The notes under the pieces were generated by a model that had not been told where the DNA came from, did no database searches, and saw only the letters and a list, made by a program, of their open reading frames with translations. The position numbers and the translations under genes are program-made. Shown here one piece after another: positions 1 through 9,028 of a DNA stretch of 35,123 nt. The stretch is from CAYMLL01 sp964390645 (GTDB taxonomy: Bacteria; Planctomycetota; UBA8108). The stretch spans positions 1 to 35,123 of the forward strand of contig CAYMLL010000036.1 in the NCBI GenBank assembly GCA_964390645.1, read 5' to 3'. The stretch's first letter is position 1, and every line of letters starts with the position of its first letter.

Positions 1-1581
1 GCCGAACGGCTCGCCGAGTCGAGCCTGGACCCTCACGGCCTCGGAGTCGCTCGCGTGAATTCGCCGCAGGTCCGTCTCTACCTCCGGGGGGTGCATGACG
101 AGGAACGCGCCGCAAGCCGCCGACGCCAGAGACGCGAAGACGAGCACCAGCCGGGAATTCGCGGCCGACCACTCCCCGAGCCGGACACCGAGCGCCGCAG
201 GAGAGAGGCGCTCGAAACGACGGCGCGGCAATCGTGTGGCGGCATCCGGGTCCGATGCGGGCACGGCTCGCGAGCGGCACACCGAGAGCACCGCCGGAAG
301 CACGAAGAGCGCGGACACGAGACAGGCGGCGATACCGCACGCGGTCAGCACGCCCATCGCGCGAAGAAACCCGTCCGACGCCAGAACAAAGGACAGGAAC
401 GCGACGATGGTCGTGATGGCGGCAAGAACGAGCGAATGCCCGACGTGACGTGCGGCGCCCTCGACATCCGATCCGACGACGCATCGGCCCTTGCCGCGCA
501 GCGGCTCGAGGAGGTGAATCACGAAGTCGATGCCGAGGGCCGCGAGCACGGCGCCGGAAACGAGTGCGAGGACGACGACCTCCCGCACGAAGATCGAGAA
601 GATCCCGAAGCCGAGGATGACACCGAACACGACCGGCAGCGCGCCGAGCACGACGATAACGACTCGCCGCCAGGCAATCCACAGGACGGTGAGCACGAGG
701 AGGACCGAAACGCCGATGTTCACCTGCAGATCCCGACGCATCGTGCCAGCGCTCTCGAACGCGAGCGCGTAGCCACCAGCCCGCCCGACCGCTACCTCGC
801 CCGCGTGCGGGCACTGCTGTGCGAGCGACGCGCGAGACGTCTCGATCGCCCGGTCGACAGCAGCCATGAGGAGGCGCACATGCCCGGGGTTCGAGCTCCG
901 TACGCGCCCCTTTATGCGCACCAGCAGCGACTTGCCGTCCTCGGAGAGGAACCACGGCGAGCCCTTGCGAAACCGCAGGCCGGAGCCTGCGCGGCCGAGC
1001 CTCCGGATGACGAAACGCCGAAGCTCCAGAGGGTCCTTCTCAATCCACCGCGCCGAGTCCTCCGCCCCGGGCAGGTCGAGAAGAAAGCCCTGCTTGCGCA
1101 CCGTCTCGCGGATCCCATCGGGGGAAAGCAGCCGATCGAGCTCCTCGATGTCTTCCGGTCCGGCGAAGAGCAACGCCCGGGACAGCAGCGCCCGGTCGAC
1201 GAGACGATTCTCGAAGTCGGCGACGCCGTAACGCACATCGGCTACCTTCGGCTCTTCCGCGAGCGCGCTCGCGATGCCCCCGGCGAATTCGACCAGGCAC
1301 TCCTCCTCGCCCTCACGATCGATCGAGACGAGCAGCAAGAGGCTGTTCGAGATGCCGAAGCTCCTCTCGATCCGCTCGATGCTTCTGGCGATGGAGCTCG
1401 GCGCGAGGTCGGTCACCCCGGAACGGAAGCGCATACCGCAACCCGAGCGGATCGACACACAGGCCAGCACCACGAAGCCGACGAGCACGGCCCATGGATG
1501 CCGCCAGCCGATGCCGGCGCACGCGGCCGTGATGCCGAACCCGTGGCTGAAGCTGCCGCGTGGGCGTTCGACGACGCTCAC
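1..1581 (-). CDS. RND-superfamily (MMPL-type) exporter, C-terminal part cut by window edge
   Basis: This is a predicted inner-membrane exporter of the RND/MMPL type, which moves lipids or other hydrophobic molecules using the proton gradient. The 527 visible codons show an N-terminal membrane segment (about residues 23-40), a large extracytoplasmic loop, a cluster of hydrophobic segments at about 255-335 that includes a GIDFVIHLLEPL stretch, another pair at about 360-405, and a further segment at about 455-475 that begins the second repeat. The GTG start shares the GTGA overlap with the stop of the lipoprotein gene upstream, so translation is probably coupled. MMPL exporters are often encoded beside LolA-like periplasmic or outer-membrane proteins, which fits the neighbour. 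The substrate cannot be read from the sequence. The right half of the protein lies beyond position 1. The family call is fairly safe. Confidence 0.82.
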   Translation of the reverse strand, partial: MSVVERPRGSFSHGFGITAACAGIGWRHPWAVLVGFVVLACVSIRSGCGMRFRSGVTDLAPSSIARSIERIERSFGISNSLLLLVSIDREGEEECLVEFAGGIASALAEEPKVADVRYGVADFENRLVDRALLSRALLFAGPEDIEELDRLLSPDGIRETVRKQGFLLDLPGAEDSARWIEKDPLELRRFVIRRLGRAGSGLRFRKGSPWFLSEDGKSLLVRIKGRVRSSNPGHVRLLMAAVDRAIETSRASLAQQCPHAGEVAVGRAGGYALAFESAGTMRRDLQVNIGVSVLLVLTVLWIAWRRVVIVVLGALPVVFGVILGFGIFSIFVREVVVLALVSGAVLAALGIDFVIHLLEPLRGKGRCVVGSDVEGAARHVGHSLVLAAITTIVAFLSFVLASDGFLRAMGVLTACGIAACLVSALFVLPAVLSVCRSRAVPASDPDAATRLPRRRFERLSPAALGVRLGEWSAANSRLVLVFASLASAACGAFLVMHPPEVETDLRRIHASDSEAVRVQARLGEPFG

Positions 1582-2375
1582 GAGCCTCCCTTCTCCCTGC
1601 GCAGAGGCGCGAGCTCGAAGTCCAGCTCGCCCGGATCGAGATCGAGCTCTATATCCTCCAGCACACCCTCGACGCGAAAGCCCTTCTCGCCGCCTTTGAC
1701 ACGAAACGCGCTCGGGACGAAAGTACCGTCGACCTCGAGATAGCTCGTGAAATCGAAGATCACGGCGCCCGAACGGCCGGGGCTCCGGATGACGACGCGC
1801 TCGACGCCGAGCGTGTCCCGGTCGAGAACCCAGCTGAGATCGAAGCCGCCCTCACCACGGTCCTCGAGCAACACCCGCTCGTCACTGATCCGCACGCTGC
1901 GCTCCGAGCCGTCGAGACGCCGCCCCGGAGCGAAGATGCGCTCGCGCAAGACGGCGAACGCGAAGAGCGCATCGTGGATACCGGCAAGCTCATCGATGCG
2001 ACCGGCGTGGTGCTCGGCCGGCTTTTTCCACGGCCACAGGTGAAGCTCGAACCGATTCGCGCGGACCACGATGTCGAAGATCGGACGCGTCGTGATGACG
2101 AGGTCCTTGATCGCAGTCATCCTCAGCACACTGCCGGGGAGCACCTGTACCACCGTGTCGGCGACACCACCGCGCTTCTCGCTCTGAAAGCTCATCGTGA
2201 TCTCGGCGTAGGCGCTCGCGGGTAGTCGCGAGCGCTCCTCGACGATGCGCAGGATCTCCGCGTCGTCGCGCGCCTCGACCCGCGGAAAGGGCCAGCTGAT
2301 CTCGGGCGTCGTCTGACAGCCCCACGCGACGTGTCCGACCCCGATCAGCACGAGCGACAGGAACGCGCGGGTCAT
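1578..2375 (-). CDS. Predicted lipoprotein, LolA/DUF4292-like
   Basis: The 265-residue protein starts with a lipoprotein signal: a hydrophobic run from residue 4 to about 15, then a lipobox ending WGC with the acylated Cys at residue 20. The mature part is a beta-rich sequence with repeated short strands, a WPW motif near residue 114 and a C-terminal EKGFRVEG/ELDFELAPL pattern. This resembles LolA-like or DUF4292-like lipid-binding folds, in which a half-barrel carries lipid or lipoprotein across the periplasm; that similarity is my inference from pattern and context, not a clear motif match. It overlaps both neighbours by 4 bases (ATGA upstream, GTGA downstream), so it sits in the middle of a tightly coupled operon with the MMPL-type exporter. 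A role as the periplasmic or outer-membrane partner of that exporter is likely. Confidence 0.7.
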   Translation of the reverse strand: MTRAFLSLVLIGVGHVAWGCQTTPEISWPFPRVEARDDAEILRIVEERSRLPASAYAEITMSFQSEKRGGVADTVVQVLPGSVLRMTAIKDLVITTRPIFDIVVRANRFELHLWPWKKPAEHHAGRIDELAGIHDALFAFAVLRERIFAPGRRLDGSERSVRISDERVLLEDRGEGGFDLSWVLDRDTLGVERVVIRSPGRSGAVIFDFTSYLEVDGTFVPSAFRVKGGEKGFRVEGVLEDIELDLDPGELDFELAPLRREKGGS

Positions 2376-2773
2376 ACCGGAGCCTCCATCCCTGACTCGA
2401 CCCGGGTGAGCGAACTCTCGCTCCTGTCGAGGTCGAGCAGCCGTTCATGCGCGACCGAGAGATCGAAGGAGCGAGCGCGCGGCAGATCCAGGTAGTCGGC
2501 AAGCCCCCTGTCCGGAACGTCGAGGTCCATCCGGTTGACCGTCCGCACGAGCCTCCGGAAGAGCTCGCGATATCCGGCATCGTCGCAGACCGCGGATCGC
2601 TCGTCCCTGTCCTGTGCGGGGAACCCGTCGTCGTCGAGGGAGTCGACATCGATCGACACGCTGCCACCGACGCTCGCTCCCGCAAAGGTCGACCCGGTGT
2701 GGCCCGACCGCACGTCAAGACGCGAGCCGTCCGCCGCCGTGAAGGAGACGTCCTCCACGAATCGACCGAGCAT
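2372..2773 (-). CDS. Hypothetical protein, first gene of the MMPL exporter operon
   Basis: I do not recognise this 133-residue protein. It is acidic, with no signal peptide or membrane segment, and has a Gly/Ser/Asp-rich first half (about residues 12-55) followed by a helical second half rich in Leu, Arg and Asp. Its TGA stop overlaps the ATG of the lipoprotein gene (ATGA), which argues that it is a real translated gene. No ATG, GTG or TTG lies further upstream in this frame before a stop, so ATG at 2773 is the only ordinary start, although no Shine-Dalgarno sequence precedes it. The frame stays open upstream and reads like protein for about 40 codons, so a longer product from a rare CTG start is possible. 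Confidence 0.5.
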   Translation of the reverse strand: MLGRFVEDVSFTAADGSRLDVRSGHTGSTFAGASVGGSVSIDVDSLDDDGFPAQDRDERSAVCDDAGYRELFRRLVRTVNRMDLDVPDRGLADYLDLPRARSFDLSVAHERLLDLDRSESSLTRVESGMEAPV

Positions 2774-2885
2774 CGAGAACGACGCCCACGCCAGCCGGTC
2801 GGCCAGAAGCGTGCGTCGAGAAAGGAACCGTGCCAGTCTGCTCAGAACGAGGCCCTCGTGCAGAGTCCGGACGAAGAACGCAGAG

Positions 2886-2914
2886 AGTATAGGTGACCGG
2901 CGCGCGAGGAGAAA
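2886..2914 (-). promoter_or_regulatory. Candidate promoter for the MMPL exporter operon
   Basis: On the minus strand TTTCTC (2914-2909) and TATACT (2891-2886) are separated by exactly 17 bases. TATACT is close to the sigma-70 -10 consensus and stands out in GC-rich DNA. Transcription would begin near 2879, giving a leader of about 105 bases to ATG 2773. The -35 match is weak. Confidence 0.35.
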
Positions 2915-3328
2915 GAGCCGACACCGATGGCCTTGACGGCACCGCGGGGGTGCCCGGCTCTCCGCCCGGGCCCCGAATCCGAAGCCGATTCTTGCCCCGC
3001 ACTTCGCGACTCGACCCTCTCGACGTCGGCATGCAAGGCGTCCGCCGAACCGCGATCCGCGACGCCGTCCTCCGCAGCCGCGTCGGTGCGTGGTCGTGAC
3101 GCTCCAGCCGGCCGATGCCGACGTGCGTGCGCTCGATCACCGCTCCGACCTCATCCGTGGCCCACGCTGCGACTCGCGGCGTGACGAACTCTGTCACCGA
3201 CGCGACCGCAAGGAGCCGGAGCGGCCCGCGTCCGACGGCCGTATCGGGCCGCCGGGTCTGCATTCCGACTTCACTCTCTCGTTCGAGGAGGGAGGATCGT
3301 ACGGGACTGGAGCCGGGAAACACCCTCG

Positions 3329-3357
3329 TTGCCCGGGACGTGTGCGGTCGTTAGGCT
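3329..3357 (+). promoter_or_regulatory. Candidate promoter with start codon 8 bases after the -10 box
   Basis: TTGCCC (3329-3334) and TAGGCT (3352-3357) have a 17-base spacer. Transcription would start near 3364, only about two bases before the ATG at 3366, so the mRNA would be essentially leaderless. This supports ATG 3366 over the longer frame that starts at 3090. Confidence 0.5.
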
Positions 3358-3365
3358 GGTCTCAC

Positions 3366-6300
3366 ATGTACCGTCCGCTCACCGCTATCGCGAGCGCGCG
3401 CGCGCTGCTGGCGCCGCTCGACGCGAACGAGGTCAGTGTCCGCGTCACCAGCGATCTCGTCGATCTCTTCGGGCGCTCGACCGTCTCCGCCACCACAGCC
3501 CACAGCGCGACCCTTCACGAGACCTGCGGCGGCCTGCAGATTCCAGGTGTCTTCCTGCACCCGACGGCACGGAGCGAGGACGCGGTGGCACGCTTCGACG
3601 GGGTCGAGATTCCGCGCCGCCGCGGCGGACTCGAGCTGCTGCTCCTCTTTCGTGTCGGCCTGCGCGACGGCATCCCGTGGGACAGCGAACGGCACCGACC
3701 CAACGGCGTGCGCTTCGCGGTGCGCATCGACGCGGAGACGATCTACTCCGAGGAAGTCAGCGGACCGGGCTGGCGGCTGCGCGCCGTGCCCCTGGATCGC
3801 TGGGCCGGTCGAGAAGTTTCGCTGTCGCTGTGCACGAACGCGATCGGTGGCAACAGCTCCTACGACTGGAGCGTCTTCGGCGAGCCATCGATCGTCGAGT
3901 TTCAGGGCAGCGACGAGCTCGCATCGCTGCCACGGACCGCCGAGGGAGTCGGGCTCGTCGAGATCGAGTGTCGCGAACCGTCGACCGTCACCGTGGCCTT
4001 CGGCGACACCCGGGAGACGCGTGCTCTCACGAAGGGCGTCCACCGGGTGCCGTGCGAGTTCCGCTCACCGGCGACGCCGACTTTGAGCGTCGAGAGCGGT
4101 GACGCCGCACTGCTCGGATTCCACGTCGCGCGCCATGCCGCCACGCTGCGCATCGAGGAGCTCGCGCTCGGAAGCCCGCTCGTGCTCACCGGTGACGAGC
4201 CCTCCGCGCTGGTCCGGGTTCGCAACGTCGGCAAGGGAGCCTTCGACGACAGCGTCCAGGAGAAGACACACGAGCTGCGGACGCACACCCGGCTTCACGG
4301 CAGCTTCGGGGCGGTGGAGCGGACGAGCGCCGTGCGCCTCGGACGCATCGAGCCGGGCGAAGGCAAGGTCCTGCCGCTGCCCGTGGGCGTCACCGCCCGG
4401 GGCGGCGAGCGCCGGCTCGAGCTCCACGGTCACGAACTTCGCTATCACGTGTTCACGACACGGCCACCGGCAGATCCCTCGCGCCCGATCGAAGGAGAGA
4501 CGAGCTGCGCCGTCGACGCGGTCGACGGGGGAGGCACCGTGGCCACATTGGCGGGCCGCTGGTGTCGCGTACGCGTCATCAGGGAGGCGAGCGGCGACGC
4601 CTACGGACTCTGCGAGCAGTGGGACGGCGACTGGCGCCGCAGCGCATCGCTCTACCCCTTGATGCGTCTGGTGCTCGCCCGGAACGGCATGGGCCGCGAG
4701 GAGCCGCGCGGCCGGATCGATTCGATGCGGGCGATCGACGCGGCGACGTTGCATATCGACGCGGGACTGGTCCGCGACGACGGCACGACGTGGCCGGTCG
4801 AGCTGATCGTGCAGGCCCGGGGCGAGACGCCGCGCATCTCGGTGACGTCCCGGCTGCGAGCGCCCCGCCCCGGCGCTGTGCGCTCGTTCCACGGGCCGTC
4901 GCTCCTGGTCGGCGACCGGCGGCACGGTGCACGCAAGGACTTCGCGATCTTTCCGGGGCTCGAGTTCCTCGAGGGCGAGGAGGAGTCGTCGTCGACACGC
5001 GACCTCGCGTACCCTCTGAGCGACCGACGGGTCCCGGCCGCATACAAGGTGACGACACCGCTGCTCGCGGTGGAGGACGACGGGCTCCTGACGGCGCTGC
5101 TGTGGAGTCAGCGGCAGCGATGGACGCACGGCCAGGAGTCCGTCGCCGCACGCTTCGTCGCACCGGCCGTCGAGACACCGGATCGACGCATCCACATGGG
5201 GCTCTCGGTACCGCCGGTCGGCGAGCGTGTACCCGAGAACTCGACCGAGGCCCACGTTCCGGTCGCTCTGACAGCCGGGCAGGAGCTGCGCATCGAGTCG
5301 GTCCTGCTGCTCGATCAGCGACGACGCTATCCTCCGGGTCACATCGCACGACTTCCGCGACGCGCCGGACTCGTGCTCCAGGCTCTGCGCCACTGGTTCG
5401 AGGAGTTCGGGTTGCCGCAGCCATCGGCGGCTCCACGGTCCTGGGCGGAGCAGAAGGAGCTGTCGCGTCACGCCTATCTCGACGTGCTCTGGCAGGACAG
5501 CCCCCCGGGCTGGCGACACTGCCGTGGCTGGAGCCCGGGCCTCCTCATCGGTCACTGCGTCCCGCTTCTGCTCGACCGACGAGATGGTGCGTCCGCGTCG
5601 GTGCGGGCGGAGATCGACCGCCGCATCGACCTCATCCTGGGGCGCAACATCCGGGAGCGAGGCAAGGGATCGCTGTGGCGAGGCGACGGCTGTCATATCA
5701 TCCTCGGCGAGCTGCCCTTCCACCGCGGGCACCTGGGCGAGAACCTGCGCTCCTTCGCCTCCCACGCCAGAGGCCGTCTGGCCGCACGACGGGACGGATA
5801 CTGGCGCTGGCAACCGCAGTCCGACAAGCATGCGAGCCTCGGAACTCCGGGAACGCACACGGCCGGCCAGGCGACGCTGCCTCTGTTCGAGGCGCTCCGC
5901 GCGGCGCGGATGAGTGGTGACCGGAAGCTGGCCCGTGAGGGGCTCGAGGCTCTGCGCATCCTCGATGAATATTCCGTGCCACGCGGCGCGCAGACCTGGG
6001 AGTGTCCGATCCTGCAGCCGGACATCCTCGCGTCAGCGTACGCGGTACGCTGCTACTGCGAGGCCTACCGGCTCAGCGGCGACCCTGCCCATCTCGTCCA
6101 GGCGCGCTACTGGGCATGGACCGGGTTGCCATTCGTCTACACGTGGGAGCTCCCGACCCACCCGACGATGCGCTACAACGTCATCGCGGTCATGGGATCG
6201 ACCTTCCATACACACTCGTGGATCGGCCTGCCCGTCGTCTGGTGCGGGCTCGCCTACGCATACGCGCTGCAGGACCTGGCGCAGTTCGACGATTCGTTCC

Positions 6301-6812
6301 CGTGGCGCACCATCGCACAGGGCATCACCCGATCGGCGATGTGGCAACAGTACACGGACGGACCGAGCCGCGGCTGCTACCCCGATTCGTGGCACATGGT
6401 CGACAACGCGCCGCGACCCGCGGATATCAACCCGGAGGACATCCTCGTCAACGCGCTGCGCCTGCGCGGCATGTCGCCGGAGATCACTCACGCACGGGTT
6501 CCCGGAGCGACGGGGTCCGCACAGCTCAACTCGGCGGCGCTGACGTTGAGCTTTCGCGGCAAGGCCGGGGGCGACGGCCTCGTGGTGCGCGTCGGCGGCC
6601 CGGCAGGGTCCCCGTTCTACTCGTCGCTCGCACCGGTCGCCGATCCGCGCACCGTGTCGCGTACGGACGGCAGAGCACGGCTCGAACGCGCCGTGGACAG
6701 CGAAGCGCTGCAGGCTCTCGCCGAGGGCTGGCTCTACGACTCCGAGCTGCGGGGCGTCATCCTGAAGACCACGCCGGGCGACGACCCCGTCGAGTACCGG
6801 ATCCGCTGGTAA
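3366..6812 (+). CDS. Large protein of unknown function with CARDB-like and all-helical C-terminal regions
   Basis: This 1148-residue protein is not one I can name. The N-terminal 270 residues are beta-rich. Residues of about 271-375 look like a CARDB-type adhesion domain, with a VRVRNVGKGAF core followed by an LGRIEPGEGKVLPLPV strand pair. Residues of about 430-670 form a second beta-rich region. The C-terminal part, roughly 680-1070, is helical and rich in Trp, Tyr and His, with repeated hairpin-like units such as the YWAWTGLPFVYTWELP segment near residue 920. That is the look of a six-hairpin (alpha/alpha-toroid) glycosidase or polysaccharide lyase, but I see no catalytic signature I trust. 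No signal peptide is visible from ATG 3366 or from the upstream extension to 3090, which is odd for a protein with adhesion-like domains. The start is supported by the promoter placement. Confidence 0.75.
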   Translation: MYRPLTAIASARALLAPLDANEVSVRVTSDLVDLFGRSTVSATTAHSATLHETCGGLQIPGVFLHPTARSEDAVARFDGVEIPRRRGGLELLLLFRVGLRDGIPWDSERHRPNGVRFAVRIDAETIYSEEVSGPGWRLRAVPLDRWAGREVSLSLCTNAIGGNSSYDWSVFGEPSIVEFQGSDELASLPRTAEGVGLVEIECREPSTVTVAFGDTRETRALTKGVHRVPCEFRSPATPTLSVESGDAALLGFHVARHAATLRIEELALGSPLVLTGDEPSALVRVRNVGKGAFDDSVQEKTHELRTHTRLHGSFGAVERTSAVRLGRIEPGEGKVLPLPVGVTARGGERRLELHGHELRYHVFTTRPPADPSRPIEGETSCAVDAVDGGGTVATLAGRWCRVRVIREASGDAYGLCEQWDGDWRRSASLYPLMRLVLARNGMGREEPRGRIDSMRAIDAATLHIDAGLVRDDGTTWPVELIVQARGETPRISVTSRLRAPRPGAVRSFHGPSLLVGDRRHGARKDFAIFPGLEFLEGEEESSSTRDLAYPLSDRRVPAAYKVTTPLLAVEDDGLLTALLWSQRQRWTHGQESVAARFVAPAVETPDRRIHMGLSVPPVGERVPENSTEAHVPVALTAGQELRIESVLLLDQRRRYPPGHIARLPRRAGLVLQALRHWFEEFGLPQPSAAPRSWAEQKELSRHAYLDVLWQDSPPGWRHCRGWSPGLLIGHCVPLLLDRRDGASASVRAEIDRRIDLILGRNIRERGKGSLWRGDGCHIILGELPFHRGHLGENLRSFASHARGRLAARRDGYWRWQPQSDKHASLGTPGTHTAGQATLPLFEALRAARMSGDRKLAREGLEALRILDEYSVPRGAQTWECPILQPDILASAYAVRCYCEAYRLSGDPAHLVQARYWAWTGLPFVYTWELPTHPTMRYNVIAVMGSTFHTHSWIGLPVVWCGLAYAYALQDLAQFDDSFPWRTIAQGITRSAMWQQYTDGPSRGCYPDSWHMVDNAPRPADINPEDILVNALRLRGMSPEITHARVPGATGSAQLNSAALTLSFRGKAGGDGLVVRVGGPAGSPFYSSLAPVADPRTVSRTDGRARLERAVDSEALQALAEGWLYDSELRGVILKTTPGDDPVEYRIRW

Positions 6813-6828
6813 CACCGGCACGGGGCCC

Positions 6829-6850
6829 CGGGTAGCGACCCGATTCCTCT
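6829..6850 (+). terminator. Weak hairpin after the 3366 gene
   Basis: CGGGT (6829-6833) pairs with ACCCG (6838-6842) across an AGCG loop, followed by a mildly T-rich tail (ATTCCTCT). It lies 17 bases past the stop codon. The stem is only 5 base pairs, so this is a tentative call. Confidence 0.25.
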
Positions 6851-6952
6851 TATCGGACGCCGACGGCGCGTTTGCGTGCAGCTACCGTTCCCGAGGTGTC
6901 GAAGGCATCCTGGAAGCAGCGCGTTCCTGCTCCCTTCGGCAAGACCGTCGAC

Positions 6953-6958
6953 TAGGCT
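6953..6958 (+). promoter_or_regulatory. TAGGCT -10-like box just upstream of the sensor kinase
   Basis: TAGGCT lies 15 bases before ATG 6974, the same hexamer as the -10 box of the gene at 3366. No convincing -35 element sits 16-18 bases upstream. If used, the transcript would begin near 6965 with a leader under 10 bases. Confidence 0.3.
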
Positions 6959-6973
6959 CGGTCCGGCGCAAGG

Positions 6974-9028
6974 ATGACCCGCGAAATCGTCCTCGAGTCC
7001 TGCTGTGCGGTCGCGCTGGCGACCGCTCTCGCCTTCCTCTGGCGCCACGGCCACAAGCACGGCGCAGTCCGTGGAAAAGGCTGGAGCCTGTTCCTCTGCG
7101 GACTCCTGCTGCTGCTTGTCGGAACGCTGCTCGACCTCTCGAGCAAGGTTCCCGTTCTGAGCTCGTGGGGCCTCCTCGGAACCCCGCGGACGCGCGAGGT
7201 CGTCGAGAATGTCGTCGGCCACCTCGGCGGTCTCCTCTGCCTCGGCTGGGGGCTGGCGCTGTGGATTCCGAGGGCGACGGAGGTCAAGGAGGCCAGCCTG
7301 CTGGCCGACGAGCTGGCCGTGACCAACGCCCGGCTGCGCGAGCTCAACGAGATGCTCGAGGTCCGCAGCCGCCGACAGGAGCAGTTCGTCTCCCTCGTCG
7401 ACAACGCCAGCGAGCTGATCACGATGACGACGATCGAGGGCGAGACGATCTACATGAATCGCGCCGGTCAGAGGATGATCGGGCTCTCCAGCGAGCACGA
7501 GCTCTGTCGTGTCCACCTGAGTGACTACCTCGTCGACGAGGGCCGCAGCCACCTGTCGACGGTCCTGCCGAGGACGGCAGCAAAGGACCACGAGTGGGTC
7601 GGGGAGACCCGCCTCTGCCAGCTCGAGTCGGGTGACTCGATCGACGTGATCCTCAGCATCTTCACGATGCTCCATCCTCGAACGAAGGAGCCGATGTGCT
7701 TCGGCATCGTCGCGAGCGACATCTCGCGGCGCAAGAAGGCGGAACACGAGCTCCTCGATGCGAAGAAAGCGGCCGAGGAGCGGACGAGGGCGAAGAGCGA
7801 CCTCCTCGCGAACATGAGTCACGAGCTCCGCACGCCGTTGACGTCGATCCTCGGATTCGCCGAGACGCTTCGCGAGCCGGACCTCCCGTCGGTGGAACAC
7901 GACACGGCGGTGCGCATGATCTCGGAAAACGGCAGGTATCTGCTCGGGGTCATCAACGACGTCCTCGACCTGTCGAGGATCGAGGCGGGGGAGCTCGGGG
8001 TCGAGCGGATCTCGTTCTCACCCTTCGACGTCGTCGACGAGGTCGAGCGCTCGATGCGACCGCTCGCCCGACGAGAGAACAACGAGCTGAGACTCCTCTA
8101 CACGACGAGCTCGCCGGCGCGGGTCACCGGCGACCCGACGCGCCTGCGGCAGATCCTCGTCCACCTCGTCAGCAACTCGCTGCAGCTCATCGATCGCGGC
8201 ACGGTGTTCCTGACCGTCACCTTCCTGGAGGGGACGCCCGACCACCCACCACGTCTGGACTTCTGCGTCGTCGGCTCGCGGAAAGGGCTGCCGGACAGCC
8301 AGATCCGCAGCCTCGTCGGTGTCCTCACACGGGCTCGCCCGACCACGAGGCGCGAGCCCGGACTCGCCGGCCTCGGCGTGACGATCAGCGAGAGCCTGAC
8401 GACACTGCTCGGCGGCGAGATGCACGTAAGCGGACGGCGCGACGGAAGCTCGCTGTTCCGGGTCAGCCTGCCGACGGGCCCCCTCGACGGCGTCGCCGTC
8501 GTCGACGCACCACCGAGGACGCCCGCGGCTCGCCCGCAGGTCGAGCCGATCCACCCCGACGACCTGAGCGGCGTGACGGTGCTCCTGGCGGAGGACAACG
8601 AGGTCAACCGGGGCCTGATCTCGCGCATCCTGACGAAGGCCGGCGCACAGGTGAGCGTCGCGGAGAACGGCGAGATCGCGGTGGAGCGCGCGAGAGGAGC
8701 GCTCGAGGCGGACGCGCCGTTCGACGTCGTGCTCATGGACATGCGCATGCCGGTTCTCGACGGCTACGAGGCGACGCGCTTGCTGCGACAAGGCGGCTAC
8801 GAGCGGCCCATCATCGCGCTCACCGCCAACGCGATGGAGTCCGACCGTGAGCTCTGCCTCGCCGCCGGGTGCGACGAGTACGCCACGAAGCCGATCGATC
8901 GAGGCAGTCTGTTCCGGACGATTCGCGGCAAGATCGAGCGTCATCCCGGGAAATCGGGGAAGTCGGAGTCGGGATCGGAGCCGGAGTCGGAAGGAAACGA
9001 CAAACCGGAGGTGGACACCGGTGACTAA
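6974..9028 (+). CDS. Membrane-bound PAS hybrid histidine kinase with degenerate ATP-binding motif
   Basis: This 684-residue sensor has three N-terminal membrane segments (about 4-22, 36-57, 80-99), a short coiled coil, a PAS domain (about 130-250), a HisKA dimerisation domain with the H-box NMSHELRTPL (phospho-acceptor His283), a HATPase region (about 385-505), and a C-terminal receiver domain (about 535-650). The receiver keeps the AEDN acidic pair, phospho-acceptor Asp589 in MDMRMP, the Thr of ALTANA and the Lys of TKPID. The kinase part is unusual: the N-box reads HLVSNSLQLID, and the G1 motif, normally DxGxG, reads VVGSRKG (residues 432-438), so the Asp and second Gly are lost, while a G2-like GLAGLGVTIS remains. 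Kinase activity may therefore be weak or absent. The tail after 650 is Ser/Glu/Lys-rich and probably disordered. No partner regulator is adjacent. Its stop overlaps the convergent stop of the VTT gene. Confidence 0.9.
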   Translation: MTREIVLESCCAVALATALAFLWRHGHKHGAVRGKGWSLFLCGLLLLLVGTLLDLSSKVPVLSSWGLLGTPRTREVVENVVGHLGGLLCLGWGLALWIPRATEVKEASLLADELAVTNARLRELNEMLEVRSRRQEQFVSLVDNASELITMTTIEGETIYMNRAGQRMIGLSSEHELCRVHLSDYLVDEGRSHLSTVLPRTAAKDHEWVGETRLCQLESGDSIDVILSIFTMLHPRTKEPMCFGIVASDISRRKKAEHELLDAKKAAEERTRAKSDLLANMSHELRTPLTSILGFAETLREPDLPSVEHDTAVRMISENGRYLLGVINDVLDLSRIEAGELGVERISFSPFDVVDEVERSMRPLARRENNELRLLYTTSSPARVTGDPTRLRQILVHLVSNSLQLIDRGTVFLTVTFLEGTPDHPPRLDFCVVGSRKGLPDSQIRSLVGVLTRARPTTRREPGLAGLGVTISESLTTLLGGEMHVSGRRDGSSLFRVSLPTGPLDGVAVVDAPPRTPAARPQVEPIHPDDLSGVTVLLAEDNEVNRGLISRILTKAGAQVSVAENGEIAVERARGALEADAPFDVVLMDMRMPVLDGYEATRLLRQGGYERPIIALTANAMESDRELCLAAGCDEYATKPIDRGSLFRTIRGKIERHPGKSGKSESGSEPESEGNDKPEVDTGD

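Larger units (their letters stand above)
2774..3365. other. Gene-free divergent spacer
   Basis: This stretch separates the minus-strand exporter operon from the plus-strand gene at 3366. It holds the two divergent promoter candidates (2886-2914 and 3329-3357). Several open frames cross it on both strands, including an in-frame upstream extension of the 3366 gene back to 3090, but none has a signal peptide, a ribosome binding site or recognisable protein content. I see no repeat, RNA gene or clear terminator. Confidence 0.5.

Noticed and set aside
55..1743. Long plus-strand open frame of 562 codons
   Set aside because: It is antisense to the MMPL-type exporter. Its translation is Arg/Asp/Glu-rich without domain pattern, while the minus frame shows clear membrane segments.
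3090..3365. N-terminal extension of the gene at 3366
   Set aside because: The extension has no signal peptide or family character, and a TTGCCC-17-TAGGCT promoter lies inside it just before ATG 3366.
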